The position numbers and the translations under genes are program-made. Under the pieces are notes generated by a model. The model did not search any database. It saw nothing but the letters and a program-made list of their open reading frames with translations, and was not told the origin of the DNA. 64,000 bases of DNA, taken from contig NZ_JAJAEL010000024.1 of NCBI RefSeq assembly GCF_020447205.1, positions 63,646 to 127,645 of the forward strand. Direction: 5' to 3'. This document shows, piece after piece, positions 7,063 through 16,134 of the stretch. The first letter of the stretch is position 1, and each line of letters begins with the position of its first letter. This DNA is from Thalassolituus alkanivorans. Lineage in GTDB: Bacteria; Pseudomonadota; Gammaproteobacteria; Pseudomonadales; Oceanobacteraceae.

Positions 7063-9054
7063 TCAGCTGTGCACATCCACCAGGCTCTGTCTGATGCTGT
7101 TGCGGCTGGTTTCCGGCAGCCGGCCATGGCGGGCGCGTAACTCGCTGACTTCGACTCCCATCTGTTGCAGGCGACTGCGTAACGGCTGCAGGCTGCGTTG
7201 CAGTTGCGCCAGTGTGTCCTGCTGTTCTGACCAGAAGGTCGCGGCCAGCTGCGGCAGGGTCATGTCCAGCTCCACGTCCAGCGGCCCCAGTTGCTGCAGT
7301 TCGAAATGCAGTTTCAGACGCCAGCGTATGACTTTTTTCTGTTCGTTGTCGCTGCTGCTGGTTTCTTCTTTCTGCAGTTGCAGGCGGATTTCTCTGGGCT
7401 GCTGATCATCACGGAAATACAGCGGAATACTGAGGCTGTTGTCGCCGCCATTCTGCAGACGCTGGGCCTGATCAACTTCAAGTTGGGCCAGAGTACTGTG
7501 CAGCAGGCGAAAGCCTTCCGGCAGGTTGTCACGCAGACCGGCTGGCAATGACAGTGGCAGCTCCCGCGGTGCCGAGGCCTGCCCATCTCTGCCACGGTGT
7601 TGGGCAATGACCTGCAACCAGGCAAGCAGCGCTTTGCCCATAGCGGCTTTACTGTCGCTGTGCAGAAGGTGCTCAATCTGTTGCAGCAGGCTGTTGCTGA
7701 TTGCAGGAGCGGGCGTTTCTGTTGCTGTTTCAAGTCGCTCGCGCGTCGTCTGCAGGGCTGCTGTTAAGGCATCTGCGGGACTGACCGGTGCCGCTCCGGA
7801 AGGGGTATTTGAAGTATTGCCTGCAGCCTGTAATGCCGTTTTGAGTGTTTGCAGATGTTCCGCCGCTTGTGCCATTCCGGCTTTGGCCCAGAGGGTACGG
7901 AACAGCGAGCTGCTGTCAGAGGTTACTGCGGAGTCTGGTGTCGCTGCGCCAGGAATACCTGAACCAGAAATACCCGGAGCTGGCTGTGTGAGTGCGCTTT
8001 GCAGCAGGGTCATTACTTTGTTTTCGTACATAAGGCCACTGTTCAGCACACTTTCACGCAGGGCTGCGGGCTGTTGCAACTGCGGTATTTGCGGCAGCTG
8101 GTTCAGCCACTGCTGCAGCGGCTGACGCACGCTGGCTGGCAGTTCGGGCTGCTGTAACAGTTGCTGCAAAGCCGGGGCGGAGCCCGATAAGAGCCGCGCA
8201 CTGTCCGTTCTTGATCCCATCTGAGCTGTAGTGGAAGCTGCCTGTTCAGAGCCGGATGGCGTGGTGACCGTACCGGGCAATCCGGCTGCTGAGCCTGCGA
8301 GTGGTGCAGTATTGTTGCCCGCTTGTGCTCTGGCCGGGTTGGTATAGATACCGGCTGAATTTACTCCGGCTGGCAGCATGCTGCTGAGCGACGCAGAGGT
8401 TGTGGCTGTTGTATTCAGCAAGGGCAGGCGGCTGGCCAGAAACTGGCTGATCAGAGCTGGCAGAGGCGCAGCCGGTTGTCCTGTCTGCTGTCCTGCCGGT
8501 TGTCCTGGCTGCGAGACACCGGGGTTGTTGCCTGTGGCAGCAGTTGTTGGCGATACAGGTATCTGTGCCGCGGTTTTGTCGTTGCTTTTCAGACTCGCCA
8601 GCAACGCGTCGGCGGCCAGTTTCAGAGTGCTGGCTGAGGTTTCTGCTAACGGGCTGGTCTGCGGCGGGAGTTTTATATCCGTTATGCCCAGGCGCATCTG
8701 GCCGTCTGCATCCTGGCTCAATTGCAGGGTTAACTGGGTATTGCGTGGCAGTGGGTACTGACTGCTGACCTGCAGGGTTTGAGGTTTGCCGGAGCTGTCC
8801 TGGCCTTCGAGGGTCAGACGGTAACCTTCATCAGTAGCGATGCTGCTGATCACCCGGGCATTAAAATTCTGCGTGGCAGACTGGCGCGCGGCTTCTGAGC
8901 TTGTCCCGGCAGTGCCTGTCGCAGCTGTGCTGCTTTGCTGAATGTTGCCGGATGCCGGGGTGTCCACAGCCTTGCCGGCCTCCGTCTGAACCTTATTCAG
9001 AGCGGCCGCCTTCAGGGTCGCGGATGAGATAAGAGGGACGGATTCGGGTTGCAT
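7063..9054 (-). CDS. fliK: Flagellar hook-length control protein FliK
   Basis: A 663-residue protein with the FliK layout: a long, low-complexity N-terminal and central part rich in Ala, Gln, Ser, Thr and Pro (about 1-470), then a compact C-terminal hook-length-control domain (about 530-640) including PLYFRDDQQPREIRLQLQ and LGPLDVELDMTLPQLAATFW. FliK measures the hook and triggers the FlhB substrate switch; it is itself exported. It is followed by fhlB. Start is unsure: ATG 9054 and an in-frame TTG at 9072 are both possible and neither has a clear ribosome site. Confidence 0.85.
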   Translation of the reverse strand: MQPESVPLISSATLKAAALNKVQTEAGKAVDTPASGNIQQSSTAATGTAGTSSEAARQSATQNFNARVISSIATDEGYRLTLEGQDSSGKPQTLQVSSQYPLPRNTQLTLQLSQDADGQMRLGITDIKLPPQTSPLAETSASTLKLAADALLASLKSNDKTAAQIPVSPTTAATGNNPGVSQPGQPAGQQTGQPAAPLPALISQFLASRLPLLNTTATTSASLSSMLPAGVNSAGIYTNPARAQAGNNTAPLAGSAAGLPGTVTTPSGSEQAASTTAQMGSRTDSARLLSGSAPALQQLLQQPELPASVRQPLQQWLNQLPQIPQLQQPAALRESVLNSGLMYENKVMTLLQSALTQPAPGISGSGIPGAATPDSAVTSDSSSLFRTLWAKAGMAQAAEHLQTLKTALQAAGNTSNTPSGAAPVSPADALTAALQTTRERLETATETPAPAISNSLLQQIEHLLHSDSKAAMGKALLAWLQVIAQHRGRDGQASAPRELPLSLPAGLRDNLPEGFRLLHSTLAQLEVDQAQRLQNGGDNSLSIPLYFRDDQQPREIRLQLQKEETSSSDNEQKKVIRWRLKLHFELQQLGPLDVELDMTLPQLAATFWSEQQDTLAQLQRSLQPLRSRLQQMGVEVSELRARHGRLPETSRNSIRQSLVDVHS

Positions 9055-9133
9055 AATGTTGATATCGGCCAAGGTTTACGCATCTTTACCCATCTTAGTT
9101 CGGCGGCTTCCGTCCTGACAGAGGGATTTTGTA

Positions 9134-9139
9134 TATAAT
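9134..9139 (+). promoter_or_regulatory. Candidate -10 element for the ccm operon
   Basis: A perfect TATAAT lies 30 bases upstream of ccmA in the short gap between divergent fliK and ccmA. No matching -35 at standard spacing was found. Confidence 0.35.
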
Positions 9140-9168
9140 GCCGCGGATTTTTTCGAATAAGGTTCATC

Positions 9169-9816
9169 ATGACCGCCACGTCAGGCTCCACCATTATCGA
9201 CTTGCAGGCCCGGCAGTTGCTGTGTGAACGCGACGACCGGGTGTTGTTTGAGCAGCTGGATGTAGCGGTTGGCAACGGTGATCTGCTGCAACTGGCGGGG
9301 CCGAACGGCGCCGGTAAAACCACGCTGCTGCGTTTGCTGGCCGGACTGAACCGCGATTATGAAGGCGAACTGCTGTGGTGCGGAGAGCCTCTGACCGATG
9401 ATTTTTCTGCTTATGCTTCACAGCGTTTATATCAGGGCCATCTGGCGGCGGTGAAAAAAGCGCTGACGCCGCTGGAAAACCTGCGCTGGCTGGTCAGCAG
9501 CTGGAACGTCAGTGACGATCAGCTGTGGGCGGCACTGGATGAGGTTGAGCTGGGCGGTTATGAAGAAACCACCTGTCAGCAGCTGTCAGCCGGCCAACAG
9601 CGCCGCGTGGCTTTGGCACGTTTATGTGTGGCGCCAACCCCGTTGTGGATTCTCGATGAACCCTTTACCGCACTCGATAAAGCCGGCGTGCGCTGGCTGG
9701 AAGGTCGCCTGCAGCGTCAGGTGGAAAGTGGCGGCGCGGTGATTATTACCAGCCACCACGCACTGGAGAATATTGCCAGTCTGCGACAGCTGGAGCTGGG
9801 GAGTGCGCGCGCATGA
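9169..9816 (+). CDS. ccmA: Haem exporter ATP-binding protein CcmA
   Basis: A 215-residue ABC ATPase, first gene of the System I cytochrome c maturation operon. Walker A GPNGAGKTT (about residue 44), signature LSAGQQRRVALARL, Walker B LWILDEPF and the switch His in TSHHAL are all present. With CcmB, C and D it drives release of haem-loaded CcmE. The stop overlaps the ccmB start (ATGA). Confidence 0.97.
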   Translation: MTATSGSTIIDLQARQLLCERDDRVLFEQLDVAVGNGDLLQLAGPNGAGKTTLLRLLAGLNRDYEGELLWCGEPLTDDFSAYASQRLYQGHLAAVKKALTPLENLRWLVSSWNVSDDQLWAALDEVELGGYEETTCQQLSAGQQRRVALARLCVAPTPLWILDEPFTALDKAGVRWLEGRLQRQVESGGAVIITSHHALENIASLRQLELGSARA

Positions 9817-10481
9817 GTCTGGTAACTGCAACCATTAAGCGTGACCTGTTACTGGCGGCGCGCAATCCCGGCGAATGGCTGAACCCGCTGATGTTTTTCT
9901 TAATGGTCGCAGCACTGTTTCCGCTGGCCGTTGATCCGGACCCTAAGTTTTTGAGCAAGATTGCCGGTGGCGTGATCTGGGTTGCCGCGTTGCTGGCAAC
10001 CTTGTTGTCGCTGGATGCTCTGTATAAAGCCGATGTGGAAGATGGCTCGCTGGAGCAGTGGCTGGCGTCGGGAGAATCGCTGTATGCGATGTCGCTGGGC
10101 AAGGCGCTGGTGCACTGGTGTATCAGTGGGCTGCCGTTAACCCTGATGGCGCCGGTGCTGGGGCTGATGCTGGCGCTGCCGGATGATGCTTTCTGGGCGT
10201 TGATTCTGAGTCTGGCGGTGGGAACTCCGGTACTCAGTCTGCTTGGCGCGGTCGGCGCGGCGTTAACGGCGGGTGTGCGCAGCGGTGGTTTGTTGCTCAG
10301 CCTGCTGATTCTGCCGCTGTATATTCCGGTTCTGATTTTTGCTGCCAGTGCGGTGTACCATGCGGGCATTGGTATGGCCTGGAACGGCCAGATTGGTTTT
10401 CTCGGCGCCATGCTGGCGCTGGCGTTATGTCTGACGCCCTTTGCTTCGGCGGCGGCGTTAAAACTCAACTTATCGCGGTAG
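9813..10481 (+). CDS. ccmB: Haem exporter permease CcmB
   Basis: A 222-residue integral membrane protein with about six hydrophobic helices, of normal CcmB length. It begins MSLVTATIKRDLLLAARNPGEWLNPL, the typical CcmB cytosolic N-terminus. It is the membrane partner of CcmA. It overlaps ccmA by four bases and is five bases from ccmC. Confidence 0.96.
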   Translation: MSLVTATIKRDLLLAARNPGEWLNPLMFFLMVAALFPLAVDPDPKFLSKIAGGVIWVAALLATLLSLDALYKADVEDGSLEQWLASGESLYAMSLGKALVHWCISGLPLTLMAPVLGLMLALPDDAFWALILSLAVGTPVLSLLGAVGAALTAGVRSGGLLLSLLILPLYIPVLIFAASAVYHAGIGMAWNGQIGFLGAMLALALCLTPFASAAALKLNLSR

Positions 10482-10486
10482 TTGTT

Positions 10487-11233
10487 ATGTGGCAGTGGCT
10501 TAAACAGCTGTATCACCGTCTGGGATCACCCAAATGGTTTTATGAAATTACCACCGGCTGGATTCCCTGGCTGGCCGTTCTGTCGGTGATCGGCACGGTG
10601 GTCGGACTGGTTCTGGGGCTGCTGTATGCGCCCGCGGATTATCTGCAGGGCAACAGCTTCCGCATTATTTATATCCACGTACCGGCGGCCATTCTGGCGC
10701 AGAGTGCCTTTATGATGATGGCCGTGGCCGGTGCGGTGTATCTGATCTGGCGGATGAAAATGGCGGCCTGGGTGGCGAAGGTGATTGCGCCGATCGGTGC
10801 CAGCTTTTGTCTGATTGCGTTGCTGACCGGGGCCATCTGGGGCAAACCAACCTGGGGTACCTGGTGGGTGTGGGATGCGCGTTTAACCTCGATGCTGTTG
10901 CTGCTGTTTTTGTACTTCGGCGTGATGGCGCTGCAGCAGGCGATGGAATCGGAAGACAGCTCTTATCGTGCCGGCGCCATTCTGTCGCTGGTCGGGCTGG
11001 TGAATATTCCGATTATCAAATACTCAGTGGAGTGGTGGAACACCCTGCATCAGCCGGCCACGCTGAAGCTGACGGAGAAGCCCAGCATGCATCCGGACAT
11101 GCTGATACCGCTGCTGATCATGATTGTTACCACCTATGTGTTCTTCGCTCTGCTGGTCATTCTGCGTACGCGCAATGAAATTTTATGGCACGAACGTAAG
11201 CGCAGCTGGGTCAAACAGATTCTGGAGTCCTGA
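10487..11233 (+). CDS. ccmC: Haem-handling protein CcmC
   Basis: A 248-residue, six-helix inner-membrane protein that presents haem to CcmE. The tryptophan-rich WWD loop is seen in GTWWVWDARLTSML, and the two periplasmic His ligands lie in YIHVPAA and WWNTLHQPATL. ATG 10487 follows the ccmB stop; a longer reading from 10427 inside ccmB is rejected because the ATG 10487 gives the standard N-terminus. Confidence 0.97.
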   Translation: MWQWLKQLYHRLGSPKWFYEITTGWIPWLAVLSVIGTVVGLVLGLLYAPADYLQGNSFRIIYIHVPAAILAQSAFMMMAVAGAVYLIWRMKMAAWVAKVIAPIGASFCLIALLTGAIWGKPTWGTWWVWDARLTSMLLLLFLYFGVMALQQAMESEDSSYRAGAILSLVGLVNIPIIKYSVEWWNTLHQPATLKLTEKPSMHPDMLIPLLIMIVTTYVFFALLVILRTRNEILWHERKRSWVKQILES

Positions 11234-11421
11234 TGGAATTCAACAGTGTTAGCGAATTTCTGGCCATGGGTCACCACGGCCTGTACGTCTGGCTGTCTTA
11301 TGGCCTGACCGCCGTGATTATTGCTTTAAATGTGGCTCAGCCGTTGCTGCGTCGTCGTCGTTTACTGAAAGAGCAGGCCCAGCGTCTGCGCCGGGAGAAA
11401 AAGCATGCACCCCAAGCGTAA
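11233..11421 (+). CDS. ccmD: Haem exporter small subunit CcmD
   Basis: A 62-residue protein with one membrane helix ([21 protein letters not shown]) and a basic cytoplasmic tail ([18 protein letters not shown]). This is the usual CcmD layout; it helps release holo-CcmE from CcmC. It shares one base with ccmC and overlaps ccmE by 17 bases. Confidence 0.93.
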   Translation: MEFNSVSEFLAMGHHGLYVWLSYGLTAVIIALNVAQPLLRRRRLLKEQAQRLRREKKHAPQA

Positions 11422-11866
11422 AAAACGTCTGACTCTGATTCTGTTTATGGTGCTCGGTGTGAGTACTGCCGTTGGTCTGCTGATGTATTCGCTCAGCCAG
11501 AATATCAATCTGTTTATGACGCCGACCCAGATCGCCAGTGGTGAAGCGCCGGTTGGCCGTACTATCCGCGCTGGTGGTCTGGTCGAGCCGGGCAGTGTCG
11601 TGCGCGATGACAGTGGCCTGGGAGTGCGCTTTGTGGTCAGTGACGGTATGTCGGAAGTAACCATTGCCTACGAAGGTATCCTGCCGGATCTGTTCCGCGA
11701 AGGGCAGGGGATTGTGGCGATGGGCAAACTGGGTGAGGACGGTGTATTCGTCGCCTCGGAAGTGCTGGCCAAACACGATGAAAACTATATGCCGCCGGAA
11801 GTGAAGGATGCGCTGGAAAAAGCGCACCAGAACGGTAAGCAGGCCTTAGAAGAAGCGAGATACTGA
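11405..11866 (+). CDS. ccmE: Haem chaperone CcmE
   Basis: A 153-residue periplasmic haem chaperone anchored by one N-terminal helix ([20 protein letters not shown]). The covalent haem-binding His is in [13 protein letters not shown], with the conserved Tyr four residues later. The OB-fold core [16 protein letters not shown] and [14 protein letters not shown] is intact. It carries haem from CcmC to CcmF. Confidence 0.97.
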   Translation: MHPKRKKRLTLILFMVLGVSTAVGLLMYSLSQNINLFMTPTQIASGEAPVGRTIRAGGLVEPGSVVRDDSGLGVRFVVSDGMSEVTIAYEGILPDLFREGQGIVAMGKLGEDGVFVASEVLAKHDENYMPPEVKDALEKAHQNGKQALEEARY

Positions 11867-11867
11867 C

Positions 11868-13862
11868 ATGGGAAATCTGTCCGGAATGCTGCCTGAGTTT
11901 GGCCAGCTGGCACTGATTTTTGCGCTGCTGGTGGCTGCGATTCAGGTGGTGGTACCGCTGGTCGGTGTGCGCCGTGGTCAGGGCTGGCTGATGGCTTATG
12001 CCCGCCCGCTGGCCAGTGCACAGGCGTTATTTCTGATCATCAGTCTGGTGATTCTGGCTTACTGCTTTGTGGTGGATGATTTCTCGGTGGCTTATGTCGC
12101 CAAAAACTCCAACACCGCTTTACCGACTGCATTCAAGATCAGCGCGGTCTGGGGCGCTCACGAAGGCTCGCTGTTGCTGTGGGTAACCATGCTGGGCTGC
12201 TGGGGGCTGGCGGTTGCCTGGTTCAGTAAATCGCTGCCGCTGGATATGGTGGCGCGGGTGCTGTCGATTATGGGGATGGTGTCGGTGGGCTTTATTCTGT
12301 TCACCCTGGAAACGTCTAATCCCTTTGAACGTAACCTGCCGAGCATGCCGCAGGAAGGCGCTGACCTGAATCCGCTGCTGCAGGATTTTGGTCTGATCGT
12401 GCACCCGCCAACGCTGTATATGGGCTACGTCGGTCTGTCGGTTGCCTTTGCTTTTGCTCTGGCGGCGTTGCTGGGGGGGCGTCTGGACGCCGCCTGGGCG
12501 CGCTGGTCACGTCCGTGGACCATGGCTGCCTGGATCTTTCTGACCCTGGGTATTGCTCTGGGCAGCTGGTGGGCCTATTACGAGCTTGGCTGGGGCGGCT
12601 GGTGGTTCTGGGACCCGGTTGAGAATGCTTCATTAATGCCGTGGCTGGTGGCCACTGCGTTGCTGCACTCGCTGGCGGTGACTGAAAAACGCGGCCTGTT
12701 TAAAAGCTGGACGGTGTTGCTCGCTATCTTTGCTTTTTCCCTGAGTTTGTTGGGTACCTTCCTGGTGCGCTCCGGTGTGCTGACCTCGGTACATGCCTTT
12801 GCCTCTGACCCTGAGCGCGGGGTGTTTATTCTGGCGCTGCTGGGTATCTGTGTGGGTGGCTCCTTATTGCTGTATGCCATTAAAGCGCCGACCGTGGCGT
12901 CGGTGGGCCGTTATAGCTGGGTGTCGCGTGAAAGCTTCCTGCTGCTTAATAACCTGTTGTTGCTGGTGGCTGCCTTTGCCATTCTGCTGGGCACCCTGTA
13001 TCCGCTGATTATCGACTTTATGGGCATGGGCAAGCTGTCGGTGGGTGCGTCCTGGTTCAACTTTATGTTTGTACCTATCAGCGTCGTGCTGGGGCTGGTG
13101 ATTGCGCTGGGTGCTATGGCGCGCTGGAAAGCCGATGACCTTAAGCGTCTGGGCTCTGAAACCGTGGCGGCGATGGTTGCCGCTGTGCTGTTGGGTTTTG
13201 CGGTACCTCTGCTGGCTGACGGCACAATGAACTGGAAAGTGCTGCTGGGTATGGGCGTCAGTTTCTGGTTGATTGGCGCCACGCTGGTGGATGTCTGGAA
13301 AAAAGCCCGTGGCCGTTTAAGCCGTATTCCGCAGCTGGGTCTGAGCTATCAGGGCATGGTACTGGCGCACCTTGGTGTGGCGATTACCATTATCGGCGTC
13401 ACCATGGTGGCGAATTACAGCACAGAAGTGTCGGTTCGTATGGCCAAAGGCGATTCGGAAATGCTTGGTGATTACCGCTTTGAATTTGTTGATGCCGGCC
13501 ATGTGGAAGGACCGAACTACGTTTCTGATGCCATTCGTTTCCGTGTCTATGACGGCGAGCGTGAGATTGCTCTGCTGCAGCCGGAGAAACGCCGTTACAA
13601 CGCCAGCGGTTCGATCATGACCGAAGCGGCGATTGATGTATCGTTGTTCCGCGATGTGTATGTCTCCATGGGTGAACCTCTGGCCGATGGTGCCTGGGGT
13701 ATGCGTCTGCAGGTAAAACCTTTTATGCGCTGGGTATGGCTGGGGGCAATCTTTATGTCGGTGGGCGGCTTGCTGGCCATGCTGGATAAGCGTTACCGCC
13801 AGCGTAAAAATGCACCACAGAATAATGCTCAGGCAAACACTGCACAGGAGGTGACCGCATGA
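11868..13862 (+). CDS. ccmF: Cytochrome c haem lyase subunit CcmF
   Basis: A 664-residue polytopic membrane protein, full length for CcmF. It contains the WWD haem-binding loop (GWGGWWFWDPVENASLMPW, about 240-260), the motif WGAHEGSLLLWV near 95, and His in HPPTLYMGYVG. With CcmH and CcmI it attaches haem to the CXXCH motif of apocytochromes. It ends four bases inside ccmG. Confidence 0.97.
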   Translation: MGNLSGMLPEFGQLALIFALLVAAIQVVVPLVGVRRGQGWLMAYARPLASAQALFLIISLVILAYCFVVDDFSVAYVAKNSNTALPTAFKISAVWGAHEGSLLLWVTMLGCWGLAVAWFSKSLPLDMVARVLSIMGMVSVGFILFTLETSNPFERNLPSMPQEGADLNPLLQDFGLIVHPPTLYMGYVGLSVAFAFALAALLGGRLDAAWARWSRPWTMAAWIFLTLGIALGSWWAYYELGWGGWWFWDPVENASLMPWLVATALLHSLAVTEKRGLFKSWTVLLAIFAFSLSLLGTFLVRSGVLTSVHAFASDPERGVFILALLGICVGGSLLLYAIKAPTVASVGRYSWVSRESFLLLNNLLLLVAAFAILLGTLYPLIIDFMGMGKLSVGASWFNFMFVPISVVLGLVIALGAMARWKADDLKRLGSETVAAMVAAVLLGFAVPLLADGTMNWKVLLGMGVSFWLIGATLVDVWKKARGRLSRIPQLGLSYQGMVLAHLGVAITIIGVTMVANYSTEVSVRMAKGDSEMLGDYRFEFVDAGHVEGPNYVSDAIRFRVYDGEREIALLQPEKRRYNASGSIMTEAAIDVSLFRDVYVSMGEPLADGAWGMRLQVKPFMRWVWLGAIFMSVGGLLAMLDKRYRQRKNAPQNNAQANTAQEVTA

Positions 13863-14374
13863 ACCGCGCGTTCCTTTTTATTCCACTGGTCGGTTTTATT
13901 GCCATGGGCATTCTGTTCTGGATCGGTCTGGGTCAGGAGGATAAAACCTCGCTGCCGTCACCATTAATCGGTAAGCCGTTTCCGACCTTTATTCTGAATA
14001 CCGTTGAGTCCGGCGAAAGCACCAATCATTTACCGCAGGAGCCGGTGTTGGTGAATGTTTGGGCAACCTGGTGCCCAACCTGTAAAGCCGAGCATGCTTT
14101 TTTAAATGAGCTGGCCAAAGAAGGCGTTAAAATCGTCGGCATTAATTACAAAGACGATGATTTTAAAGCCCGTCAGTGGCTGCAGGCTTACGGCAATCCT
14201 TATCTGTTTAATATCGCCGATCCTGATGGCAAGTTAGGTCTGGAACTCGGCGTTTATGGCGCGCCGGAAACCTTTCTGGTCGACAGCAAAGGGATTATCC
14301 GCGCTAAGCATATCGGCGATCTGAATCCTGCGGTCTGGGACAAACTGCAGCCGCAATTTGAGGCGATGCAATGA
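13859..14374 (+). CDS. ccmG: Thiol:disulfide interchange protein CcmG/DsbE
   Basis: A 171-residue membrane-anchored thioredoxin-like protein. One N-terminal helix is followed by a periplasmic fold with VNVWATWCPTCKAEH (active CPTC) and the acidic loop and cis-Pro in GVYGAPETFLVDSKG. It reduces apocytochrome or CcmH disulfides before haem attachment. It overlaps both neighbours by four bases. Confidence 0.97.
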   Translation: MNRAFLFIPLVGFIAMGILFWIGLGQEDKTSLPSPLIGKPFPTFILNTVESGESTNHLPQEPVLVNVWATWCPTCKAEHAFLNELAKEGVKIVGINYKDDDFKARQWLQAYGNPYLFNIADPDGKLGLELGVYGAPETFLVDSKGIIRAKHIGDLNPAVWDKLQPQFEAMQ

Positions 14375-14832
14375 AGCAAATTTTCTTGTTTCTCTGTCTG
14401 TTGTTGCCACTGTCAGCGCTGGCAACGGTCGATGGTTATAAATATCCCTTTGACGATCCTGACGATGCCGCGCGCTTTGAGCAGCTGGCACAGGATTTAC
14501 GCTGCCCGAAATGTCAGAACCAGAATCTGGCGGACTCCAATGCCCCGGTCGCGGTTGATCTGCGCGATAAAGTGTACGAGCTGATGCAGGAAGGTCAGAG
14601 CGACGAAGAAATTGTCGGCTATCTGGTCGACCGTTATGGCGATTTTGTGCGTTATAACCCGCCATTCCGCGCAGAAACCTTTTTGCTGTGGTTTGGTCCT
14701 GCGCTGGTTTTCGTATTTGGTTTGTTATTACTGGTGCTGATCCGTCGCGGTCAGAAACAACCAGCAGCACCGTTAAGTGCAGAAGAGCAGGCACGTCTGC
14801 AAGCATTAAAAAATAAGGCGAAATCTTCATGA
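14371..14832 (+). CDS. ccmH: Cytochrome c maturation protein CcmH
   Basis: A 153-residue protein with signal peptide (MKQIFLFLCLLLPLSALA), the redox motif LRCPKCQNQNLADSNAP, and a C-terminal membrane helix (LLWFGPALVFVFGLLLLVLI). It is the short CcmH form; the CcmI part is a separate gene here. It acts with CcmG in apocytochrome reduction. Confidence 0.96.
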   Translation: MKQIFLFLCLLLPLSALATVDGYKYPFDDPDDAARFEQLAQDLRCPKCQNQNLADSNAPVAVDLRDKVYELMQEGQSDEEIVGYLVDRYGDFVRYNPPFRAETFLLWFGPALVFVFGLLLLVLIRRGQKQPAAPLSAEEQARLQALKNKAKSS

Positions 14833-16046
14833 TCTGGGCACTGTTATTACTGAGTCTGTTACTGCTGATGTTTTTGCTGGTGCCGGTCTGGCACCGGGAA
14901 AAAGCTGATGACCGTTATCAGAGTGAAGAAAATCTGCGTCTGTATCAGGAACGCACCGATGAGCTGGCGGCCAGCGATCTGGATGAGGAACAAAAGCAGG
15001 CACTGCAGCTGGAGCTGGATCGTGAATTTCTGGCGTCCAGCGGTAATGCCGGTCGTCAGGCAGTAGCATCTCCTGCACGTTATCGCTGGCCGGTTGCTCT
15101 GGCGTTGCTGCTGTTTTCTGTGGCCGGAACCGTCTTGCTGTATCAGCAGTGGGGGGCCGCGAATGAGCTGCGCGCCACTGAGTTGCTGGAAAAAGCCAGT
15201 CAGGTTGAACTGACGCAGCCGGAACGCAGTGAATTAATTGAGCGCCTTGCCGCTGCCGGACAAAAGCAACCGGGCAATATCGAGTGGAATTACCTGCGCG
15301 GCCGTTTACTGAATGCCAATGGCGATTTTGCTCAGGCCGCAGAAGTCTTTGCCGATATTCTGGTTGCCTTGCCGGAAGAGGCAACCGCTGACCGTGCGGC
15401 GACTATGACACTCCTGGCTCAGGCACGCTTCTTTGCCGCTGATCAGAAAGCGGATAACGGCATGTACCAGCTGTTAAAAGACGCACTGGCACTGACTCCG
15501 GGTTATCGTCAGGCGTTAGGTATGGCCGGTATGCTCGCCTTCGAATTAAAAGATTATCAGGGCGCCGTTAATTACTGGCGTCAGCTGTGGCTGGGCATGG
15601 GCGATTCCCCGGAAGCGCAAATGCTGGCACAGGGTATTTTACGTGCGGTTGAACACGTGCGTGAGCAGGGTGGTGAGGTGGATTTAAGCTGGATGAAACG
15701 CAGCGAAATTAAAGTGCTGGTCGACCTTTCTGCTGAAGCTAAGGCCGCCGTTGATCCGGCGGATACTGTGTTTGTTTTGGCCCGTGCTGTCAGTGGCCCG
15801 CCAATGCCATTAGCCGTACAGAAGCTGACAGTCGCTCAGTTACCACAGGTGATTACCCTGAGTGACGCACAGGCGATGGCGCCGGGTATGAACCTCAGCA
15901 GTCATGAACAGGTCGCGTTAGTGGCGCGGATTTCCAAATCGGGCCAGCCAATGCCACAAAGTGGTGACTGGCAGGCCGAGCAGTCACCCGTCAGTAATCA
16001 TGAAGAAAATCTGATTAAACTGACCATCAGTGACTTGCTGCCTTAG
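14829..16046 (+). CDS. ccmI: Cytochrome c biogenesis protein CcmI
   Basis: A 405-residue protein with two N-terminal membrane helices (about 1-17 and 93-113), a coiled cytoplasmic loop between them, and a periplasmic TPR region (about 150-290) that binds the apocytochrome C-terminus. TPR-like repeats include WNYLRGRLLNANGDFAQAAEVF and MAGMLAFELKDYQGAVNYW. The C-terminal domain (about 300-405) matches the CcmH/CycH extension. Last gene of the operon. Confidence 0.94.
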   Translation: MIWALLLLSLLLLMFLLVPVWHREKADDRYQSEENLRLYQERTDELAASDLDEEQKQALQLELDREFLASSGNAGRQAVASPARYRWPVALALLLFSVAGTVLLYQQWGAANELRATELLEKASQVELTQPERSELIERLAAAGQKQPGNIEWNYLRGRLLNANGDFAQAAEVFADILVALPEEATADRAATMTLLAQARFFAADQKADNGMYQLLKDALALTPGYRQALGMAGMLAFELKDYQGAVNYWRQLWLGMGDSPEAQMLAQGILRAVEHVREQGGEVDLSWMKRSEIKVLVDLSAEAKAAVDPADTVFVLARAVSGPPMPLAVQKLTVAQLPQVITLSDAQAMAPGMNLSSHEQVALVARISKSGQPMPQSGDWQAEQSPVSNHEENLIKLTISDLLP

Positions 16047-16083
16047 TATTCAGCAGTGCCTGGCATTCAGCGACAGGCATAAA

Positions 16084-16114
16084 TAAAAAAAACCGGGCAC
16101 TGCCCGGTTTTTTT
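16084..16114. terminator. Bidirectional terminator after ccm operon
   Basis: AACCGGGCA-CTGCCCGGTT hairpin with an A-tract on one side and T7 on the other, between converging ccmI and the outer-membrane protein gene. Confidence 0.9.
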
Positions 16115-16134
16115 AGCGCGAATATTTCCGTTTT

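Noticed and set aside
9746-10516. A 256-residue reading frame antisense to ccmB
   Set aside because: Low-complexity Ser/Ala/Pro-rich sequence opposite a well-supported membrane gene.
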